This document shows positions 57,480 through 64,000 of a DNA stretch of 64,000 bases, piece after piece. Every line of letters starts with the position of its first letter. Position 1 is the stretch's first letter. Made by a program: the position numbers and the translations under genes. Origin of the DNA: Simmondsia chinensis (lineage: Eukaryota > Streptophyta > Magnoliopsida > Caryophyllales > Simmondsiaceae). The stretch is from positions 24,137,478 through 24,201,477 of the forward strand of contig JAGTTD010000015.1 of NCBI GenBank assembly GCA_018398585.1, in the 5' to 3' direction. The notes beneath the pieces were generated by a model. The model did not search any database. It was not told the origin of the DNA and worked only from the letters and a program-made list of their open reading frames with translations.

Positions 57480-59975
57480 GTAAAAAATTATGAGTAAATC
57501 AAAAAGTTCGGAGAGAAAAAGAAAAAGAAATCAGTGCAAATAGGTGATGTCGATGGCCACGGACTGATAGAAGATGTAATGGTATGTACATATCATATAA
57601 AAAAAAAAAGATTCTATATATGTGAGACTTTATGGTGAATGCCTATATGTTAAATGACAATTTTTTCTTACTTTTTGGTACAGAAGTGTGCGAGTAAAGA
57701 ACGAAGAAATCGTGCTTTAGCCATGAGTAAGGCTTTTAAGCATCGACAACAAGAAGTGGGCCATGGAACTTCAAACGAAAGTGAGGTGCACATACAACAA
57801 ATCGAAGAAATTAGAACAGACGGTGTAGAGCAAGGTCAATGCACCACATATTTTACAAAGATCTTTTTTCATAATGCTATAGTTACATTTATTTCTAATC
57901 CCATATGATAGTCAATGTCATATCGACTTACTTTATTGGAATTTGTTCAACATTTTTTCTTTAGAAACAAGAAGAAAAGGGCCCACGACGTGCAATGTTA
58001 TTCATGAATGACAGCTGCAAGATCAAACACACATTACATTAAATAAATTTAACCAGCCTATGGATCCTGATCGTGAATCAATGATCAAATTCAGCAACTT
58101 TTTGGGATCACTTTGTCGCAATACAATGGTTTTACCATTGATTGTTAAGAGCTGGCATGTTTTCAATGCTGAGATAAAGGAGGAGCTGTGGGGATATGTT
58201 CTTGTATTACTTTCTATTCTTTTTTACATTTAATTATTTACTTGCAAACTTTATGTGTTGTACACTTACATTGAATTTTGTAGCAAAAATATGTCATTCC
58301 TCACCACGCCAAGAAATGGGTTTTGCGCACTATAGCTCCATCGTGGAGAAGATACAAATGTCGAATAAAGAATGTTCACTTCAAGAGATATAAAAAAGAT
58401 GCCGATAGGTTGAAACATCGGCCTAGGATGATACCAATCTCACAATTTAAAGAATTATTAAAGAATGGAACTCCAAGGAAGATCAGGTATTATGTATTAA
58501 TTTATCGATCTTTTTATAATTTTATAGGATGAATTGACACCAAAGAATGATACAAATATATGATTACCAAGCAAAATATTAAACCTCTCAGGAAATTTCT
58601 GAGACTAATTCATAAAATCGTGAAGTGGCAAAGAAGAACAACACAATGCACATGATTGGCCCATATAGCTATGCTGTGATACAGGATGAAATGGTATGTG
58701 TATGTCGTAACTTTGTTAATAGATCACTTTTATATGTTCGGTGTGTATTGATAATATCTTTCATTCTTTTGTTAATTTTCGTATGATTTCTAGACAAGAA
58801 AAAAGGAAACTGGTGAAGATCCCATGGAAGTAGAAATGTGGATTGTGACACACAAGCCAAAAATAAAGAAACGTAGTGATGGAGATAAGCGAGATAAAAT
58901 TATTGTAAGGATTAACTTTTTGTTTCACATTATGAAATTGATTTATAGTTGAATTCTTATAAATGAAGGACCTTTTCCGACCTCAGCCCCAGTCAGGAGG
59001 TGTGAACAGCTAAGCACAGAGATAAGCAGAAGAAGGAGGGGCAGACCAAACAAGAGTTGGCTACAGACTATTCGTCAAGACCTAACCCATCTAAACCTAA
59101 GATAGGAGATGGTCTCAGATAAGACACGTTGGAGGGCTAGCATTAGGGTAGCGGAGATGGCAGAGTAGAGTAGTAAGGGGAGTGGCTGGTAGTCTAAGAT
59201 TCTTAGGCAAGCATAACCTCTAGTGTAGCACTTTTAGGCTAGCTAAGTCCCTAATCATGCCCATTCTCCTATTTCTTCTTCTTCTACTACTACTTTTTCC
59301 TCTATATGCACGATATTGATCGGTGGTTTATCTGCAGGCACCCAACTACTTCAGGTTGGGGGTCCCCGAAAACAGTCTCCTTTCCTGACGGAAGGGGTAA
59401 GGCTGCGTACATCACCCCCCCCCCCCCCCCCCTCGACCCTGCGTTCTGCGGGAGCCGCAAGACACTGGGACTGTTGTTGTTGTTGTTGTTGAAGGACCTT
59501 TTCCATTCTAATTTCTCAACTTTTATTGCAGGTGGACCTTCAAAAATTGCAAAATCAACAAGGTGGGAGTTGTGAGAAAGAAAGTGCAATTTCTAAACTT
59601 TTGGGTAACAACAATAGAAAACGTGGTAGCAAAGGTCTCTATGGCAAAGGTGTTACTAGTTCTATATTGAAGCAAAAGACAATTGCAGAAGAGTTAGAAA
59701 AAACTCGGATAGAATAAATATATGCGATTGAAGCCAAATATGCAGCAGAGTCTGAAAAAAGTAAAACTATAATTGCACAAAGGTTACAAATGATTTGAGA
59801 ACAGATTCAGCAAGCCTGCCCTTGTGTCACCTTTGATGTATCAGTTTTTGGTGATTTATTGAATGATCAAGGATCCATGGCTCATGCTTCTAGTGCTTCT
59901 AATGCAATGCAGTCAGTACATTTGCAATTGCACATCAACCATTTCTACTTCGACAAGGAGCATGTGAGGTATTAC
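57480..59975 (+). pseudogene. CACTA second ORF, plant transposase (Ptta/En/Spm, Transposase_24-like)
   Basis: Exon-like segments are separated by AT-rich introns with gt/ag edges. They are at about 57490-57590 (basic start), 57680-57840 (MSKAFKHRQQEVGHGT), 58050-58195 and 58285-58490 (KKDADRLKHRPRMIPISQFK). Others are at 58580-58695 (HMIGPYSYAVIQDEM), 58795-58905 (GEDPMEVEMWIVTHKPK) and 59530-59970 (GGSCEKESAISKLLG, KGLYGKGVTSSILKQK, a coiled coil). The 'G-x-x-S-Y/F-A' and 'P-x-x-x-E-M/L-W-x-x-T-H' wording is that of the plant Ptta/En/Spm transposase family. In-frame stops and a LINE at 58979-59490 disrupt it. It is probably the DNA-binding partner of the tnp2 protein. Confidence 0.75.
58979..59490 (+). 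mobile_element. RTE-type LINE 3' end (second copy) with 14-bp target duplication
   Basis: GAAGGACCTTTTCC flanks it at 58965-58978 and 59491-59504. The coding scrap reads APVRRCE-like, RRGRPNKSWLQTIRQDLTHL, then a stop. The 3' untranslated region has GGTAAGGCTGCGTACATCAC, an 18-base C run (59415-59432), TCGACCCTGCG, GGGAGCCGCAAGACACTGGG and a (TTG)n tail to 59490. It is 5'-truncated to 512 bp. It lies in an intron-like part of the CACTA second ORF. Confidence 0.93.
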
Positions 59976-60173
59976 TTTAAATAATCCAAATCACTTCTTT
60001 TTATCTTGTTACTTAAAACTTGTTGATGCATATGATGGGGATGTTGCTTTTGCAAGCGCTTTAGAAACACTTGGTGGAGGTCACAATGACCCTTTAAGTG
60101 TTGCTTTTGGAGGTATCTTAGTATACATCATTGCTAACTATTTGCTTACATGATTTCTCTTACTTTTTTTAGT

Positions 60174-60747
60174 TTAGTTGCTAATACTAATGATGTTGGC
60201 ATTTTGTTGTACCAATGTTATTGCTGCAAACTTCAAATTCAATTCGGGAACTTGCATTTGCTTCATCTTATCCAGCTCAAGTCGAAATGCTGCACCATTA
60301 ACATGTTTTGTTGCTGCAATTTTCTGATTCTGGCCATCAACGGCTCCATATGTTGCATTTTGTTGAAGTGCTATGACTTTACCCTGATTCATTGCTGAAT
60401 CCTCAACCACCTTTGCACACATTTTTCCATTATTTTCAATAGATATATTGGCCCTTTTGGAGAAGGATTTTCTTTTGTCTATTCAATCTCCTTATAGGGA
60501 TATAAAAATTGAATATCTAAACACAACATTTGTCATAGATATGCCTTCCATGTAGCTTAATAAATGCTAACGCGGCTTGTTTCCTTAAAGAATAGGTTAC
60601 ATAGGCCTCAACCTCCAAGGCTGATGTTGAATTAACTTCAAGTCGTTCAATGTAACCATAGGGATAAAAGACTTGGTAGAGGATATCCTTGGTAATAGGA
60701 TAAAGAGCATTCAAAATCTTTACCAAGAGTGTAGTTGTGGCTTCCAT
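60174..60747 (-). pseudogene. ORF of element F: N-terminal PTB-like RRM
   Basis: It starts at ATG (60747 on the minus strand). The RRM spans residues ~8-75: LLVKILNALYPITKDILYQV, FYPYGYIERLEV, EVEAYVTYSLRKQAALAFI, LHGRHIYDKCC. One lost base then shifts the frame. The next words in the other frame, LDIQF, complete the PTB-type ending (CC-LDIQF). The following piece at 60422-60174 (VDGQNQKIAATKHVN, LELDKMKQM) is unrecognised and helical. It shares with K the words LYPIT-D-L-QVF-PYG, LEVEA-VT and LHGR-IYD-C. The two are therefore homologous, although their LTRs differ. No gag or pol motif was seen. Confidence 0.75.
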
Positions 60748-61067
60748 TTGTCTTGATTTTGTGTAAGTAATTCAGCTAGACAATCACAAGAGTAGCAACA
60801 GCTAGCTTTGAGTCCAGATCTATGCAATTCGGTTAAATTCTTGAACACCTAAGTGTAGCATTTGATCAACCCATTATATGTGCAGCAAGATCTGAACCTT
60901 CCAGCCCAAGTCTTGATCTGTTCAGTGACAGGTGCTCCAAAATTACAGAAAAACTAGTCTTAATACAGCTTGATGCTAATGTAAGGATTGCAACATAGAA
61001 GTAAATGCTCTACTGTAGAAGGGTCAACAATCAGATCGAATCAACAAAACTTTGTGCTCAAAATCGA

Positions 61068-61080
61068 GCTCTGATACCAA
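61068..61080 (-). promoter_or_regulatory. Initiator-Met primer binding site of element F
   Basis: The minus strand reads TTGGTATCAGAGC, two bases from the LTR at 61082. Confidence 0.9.
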
Positions 61081-61081
61081 T

Positions 61082-61515
61082 TGTCATGACCCGAGGTGGA
61101 TCTTGAATCATGACTTAGAGAATTAGAAAGAATTAGAGTTTGGGCTGAGGAAGAATTAAGAAACAGATGAGAATTAGAGAGAATAGAGGGAGAAGTAGAG
61201 AGGATTAAGGGAGAAAAATAGAGTTTGTCTTATCATTTTAATGTATATTACAAGTATAGGATCATGTACTTATACTACTTCCTAATCACAAGAGGTGGTT
61301 AAAGTATTGAGGTATCTAGCTAAAATATCTAACACAAAGCTCTAACCAACCTAACTAACTAACTCACACTCTTTTCAAGGTGACAACTGCAAGTACTTAA
61401 GCTTCTTACACAATCGAATACATTCTAACTATCTTAGCTAATACAAATGAGTTGAGTACATATAGTATTCATCACAAGCAATTGCTCTACTATGACTTCA
61501 ATCCAAACCTTAACA
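61082..61515 (-). repeat. 5' LTR of element F, about 434 bp
   Basis: In plus coordinates it starts TGTCATGACCCGAGG. A purine-rich block at 61130-61230 (GAATTAGAGAGAATAGAGG) mirrors the TC-rich R-U5 of K (9985-10090) and the block in E. The outer end at 61515 is inferred from CCTTAACA. Confidence 0.65.
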
Positions 61516-61728
61516 TCTTGTTATTAATGTGAAATAATTTAGATTGCTTATCTTTTAGAACGAGGTCATAGAAATCTTTCCATATAACTTAAATATATAC
61601 GCATTTTAAATTAAGTGATATCATAAATCTTGTGACTACTATATGATAATTATTGATTGTGGTATTATGTTATGCTTTTGAATACATGTTTAAAACTGTT
61701 TATTCTGAAACATGTGTTATACTATAGG

Positions 61729-61794
61729 GGATGCAATCTATGGAAGAAGAGGAAAAAGAAGAAGATGATGAAGAAATAGATGAAGTGATTTAGC
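61729..61794 (+). pseudogene. Acidic C-terminus of the CACTA second ORF
   Basis: GMQSMEEEEKEEDDEEIDEV followed by a stop, preceded by a likely intron acceptor. It resumes after element F. Its link to the upstream exons is inferred. Confidence 0.45.
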
Positions 61795-61979
61795 TTTTGA
61801 GAACAATGTTAAATATGAAAATTTTCTCCTAGGCCATTTGTATTTTAAATATTCAAGTATGGTTATTGCTCATATTTCAATTCTAAGTTGTTACTTTTTG
61901 GAACACGAGGCATGTATTTTGTCACTTACCAACTAGTGTCGATTATTTGTGAAAATCAGTTTATGCAACAATTCTTATC

Positions 61980-62392
61980 TTCGATATGACATAGGCAATG
62001 CTTTGGTTTCGTTGTACATGAAAGGCAATGGTTTGTTACCATTGCCTAATATGTTATGGGCAACTGTTTATAATTCGTTGCTTTAGAAAGACAATGGTTT
62101 GTAATGTATTTCCTATTGAAGGCAACAATTTTTGTGTGCTACATAATATAGGCAACAATTTTTGTGTGTTACCAAATATAGGCAATAGTTTTCTAATTGT
62201 TGCCTAGAACTGTTGCCTATTTGGTAAAATTTTGAAACTGTTGCCCATTGTTGAAAAAGTGTTGCCAATAGAATAGGCGACGCTTCCTAATGCAACGGTC
62301 ATGCAATTGTTACCTTAGACATAATGCAACGGTTATTTGTGAATATGCAACGCTTTTTGACGATTTGGTTAGGCCATCGTACATTGGTAGAT
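61980..62392 (+). repeat. CACTA right subterminal repeats and decayed terminus
   Basis: Dense GGCAACAATT, GTTGCC and GCAACGG words in both orientations mirror 46290-46560. The terminal CACTA motif is not intact. Confidence 0.8.
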
Positions 62393-64000
62393 AGTTGGCT
62401 TATTTAAATCAAGACTATGTTAATGGCACTTCATTCATCTAATACAAGCTAAGCCGAGTAACCATATAAAAGAAAAATTTCCTGGAGACTATAAAGCTTG
62501 TAAGTGGCACTTGATCTTAGGTCACATTAATTTAATATGATTCAAAACTAGTTTGTTTTGTCTTATGGGATGATTAAGTACTAAAATGATAACAAGTATA
62601 TGAATCATGTTTGAATTAATGGTAACTGAAAGGGTCTTTAAGAGTAAATATAATAGAGCCGCTAAACTGCTATAACTTGTTCATAAAATATTTTGGATTG
62701 CTAAAAGTTCAAGTAAGCGAAAGCGAAGAGTATTTCATAAAATGTTTATGAATGACTACTTAATAAATTGATTTATGAATATACCTATAAAGACTGAAGT
62801 CTTAAATACTTTAAAAAGTCAAAGAATTAAAGATTAAAGTTGGGCTCAGTTAGGTAATCATATTAAATCACTTTAATTAGATCAAAGTGGTGGATTTCAG
62901 GAGAATTCTCATTTTTCCTTTCTGCAAAGTATTGTAGAAAGTATCAATAATGTGTTATTGAATATGGTAAGATTCATATAATGAGTCACATCTACATATC
63001 AATAGGTTTGTTATGTAAGAGATTTTAGAAAGTGTTCTAAAAGTATAGCAAATAGCTTGTGTTGGATAGATTGACATTATGAGATAATGTGTCTCTATAG
63101 CTTGATACACCTTATAGTGTAAATGATGTATTATATATATTTTCAACCAGGTTATTGTCACACTAAGTACACGAGAGCTTTGGTGTAGTGGAAGGACGGT
63201 TAGGATCACCTGACGAATTCATGTCTTCAGACTTAACTGTTAAGCATGATGGTGAATCTAATCCTTTAGACTACAATCAAACTCTTAAGTATAAAGAGGT
63301 AGACCAATTGGTCAAGGCAATAAAAGTTAAGTTAAAGTAATTGTATTTGAATTAAATTTGGGATCTTGTTAAGGCGTCGAAAGACATTCAGTCCATTAGG
63401 TTGGATCTGAATGGATCTACAAGTATAAAAGTCGAGTAGACCAGAAGGTAGAGATCTTCAGGGCTAGATTGATGGCAGTGGGTTATACTGTAAAGGAAGG
63501 AATCGTCTTTGATAAGACCTTCTAGCTAGATGTTATGCTTAAGTCCATAAGGATGCTTTTGTACATTGTATCTCATTGTGATGAGATATGGAAATGGAAG
63601 TCAAGATGACATCTTTTGAACGGTGATCTTGCAAAGGTTATGTATATGATACAACTAGGCAAGTTTGTTGCCAAGAGTTAGGAGCATATAGTATGCAAAC
63701 TAAGGAAGTTTATTCGTAGACTTAGACAAGTATCTTGATCATTGAATAGTAGATTCTATGATGCCTTTCAGGTCTTAGGGATTTGAATTAATAGTTAGTG
63801 ATTCATGACCAGAAAGTAGAGACTATCTAAGAGTTGTATATAGATGGGATTCTGTTTATTAAGAATGGTGCAAAATTGTGATGAGCTGTTAAGATTTGAT
63901 TGTCCAATTATTTAAAAGAAAAGGATCTAAGATTTGATGAGCTTTCTAAGTTGCAATATTCAAAAGGTATTGCTTATTTCATTGTGGAGTCATTATATGG
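62393..64000 (+). pseudogene. Copia G integrase end and reverse transcriptase remnant
   Basis: This continues copia G beyond the CACTA element. Integrase scraps lie near 62950-63010 (LNMVR). The reverse transcriptase N-terminal part begins near 63355 with WDLVKASKDIQSI and continues, with shifts, through KVEIFRARLMAVGYTVKEGI (63450-63510) and MLKSIRMLLYIVSHCD. Later pieces read HLLNGDLAKVMYMIQLGKFV (family: AFLNGDLEEEVYMxQPxGF) and IVCKLRKFI. Many stops occur. The wording fits the Tork/SIRE/Angela branch. It runs off the window. Confidence 0.75.

Larger units (their letters stand above)
60150..61515 (-). mobile_element. Non-autonomous LTR retrotransposon F with an RRM-containing ORF
   Basis: The 5' LTR is 61082-61515 (minus strand TGTTAAGGTTTGG...GGTCATGACA). 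The primer site is at 61068-61080, then comes a leader of about 320 bp and the ORF starting at 60747. The 3' part and 3' LTR are missing, and the low boundary near 60150-60175 is uncertain. It is inserted in the CACTA second transcription unit. Confidence 0.7.
46270..62392 (+). mobile_element. CACTA (En/Spm) DNA transposon, about 16 kb with nested insertions
   Basis: The left end is CACTACAACATAAATGG at 46270. Subterminal GGCAAC/GTTGCC repeats occupy 46290-46560 and 61980-62350 on both strands. A tnp2-type transposase gene and a second transposon ORF lie between them on the plus strand. The right terminus is decayed. The best candidate is ACATTGGTAG near 62381-62390, so the right limit is tentative. 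No 3-bp duplication could be confirmed. E (49002-52812), a LINE (58979-59490) and F (about 60150-61515) are inserted in it. It is itself inserted in copia G. Confidence 0.85.

Overview
This window looks like gene-poor repetitive chromatin of a flowering plant, probably a eudicot. I find no intact host protein-coding gene. Nearly every recognisable coding segment belongs to a transposable element: Ty3/gypsy chromovirus and Athila/Tat-type elements, several Ty1/copia lineages, an RTE-type LINE, SINEs, a CACTA (En/Spm) DNA transposon and TIR elements. All are broken by stops, frameshifts or deletions. The plant assignment rests on the CACTA tnp2 transposase, the initiator-Met primer sites (TGGTATCAGAGCC) and Asp-type primer site of plant LTR elements, a tRNA-derived SINE with an A-box/B-box pair, and plant-type 5S rRNA sequence.

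Layout. (1) 1-4456: minus-strand Athila/Tat-type gypsy (gag, protease, primer site, LTR). Its LTR is split by a deleted copia element at 4457-6773 flanked by ATTGA. (2) 6779-8361: LTR and SINE-tail debris and a short tandem repeat. (3) 8362-18024: a composite minus-strand copia ('W family') flanked by GGTTC. It holds a plus-strand non-autonomous LTR element ('K', 9566-13173), a copia LTR fragment, a second W LTR and an Athila fragment. (4) 18025-19032: the rest of a Tekay-like LTR into which the W composite inserted. (5) 19033-26586: a plus-strand copia ('C') containing insertion 'D' (19945-23247, GTAAT duplication) and a tRNA-derived SINE (23699-23925, 16-bp duplication). (6) 26685-28960: a TIR element and LTR fragments. 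(7) 29065-42634: a minus-strand chromovirus ('H') holding a plus-strand chromovirus ('A', 29495-37846, CCTTG). A in turn holds a minus-strand copia LTR insertion ('B', 32846-36207, TAAAG) with a LINE 3' end inside. (8) 42640-64000: a plus-strand copia ('G') split by a roughly 16-kb CACTA element (46270 to about 62392). The CACTA element carries LTR element 'E' (49002-52812, containing a 5S rRNA-derived SINE), an RTE LINE (58979-59490, 14-bp duplication) and LTR element 'F' (about 60150-61515).

Most unusual content. Two non-autonomous LTR elements, K and F, have different LTRs but each starts its open reading frame with an RNA-recognition motif that closely resembles plant polypyrimidine-tract-binding proteins. 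A 277-bp SINE has a 5S rRNA head and a 3' tail matching the RTE LINE in the same window. Four hairpins with different stems but one loop sequence lie in the leader of copia C. A duplicated CCAAT/G-box/hairpin module sits in the LTR of element B.

Genes do not form operons or pathways here. Their relationships are parasitic or nested: RTE-type machinery probably mobilised the SINEs, and K, E and F would need pol proteins from autonomous LTR elements. Family names are by motif recognition only, and no database search was run.
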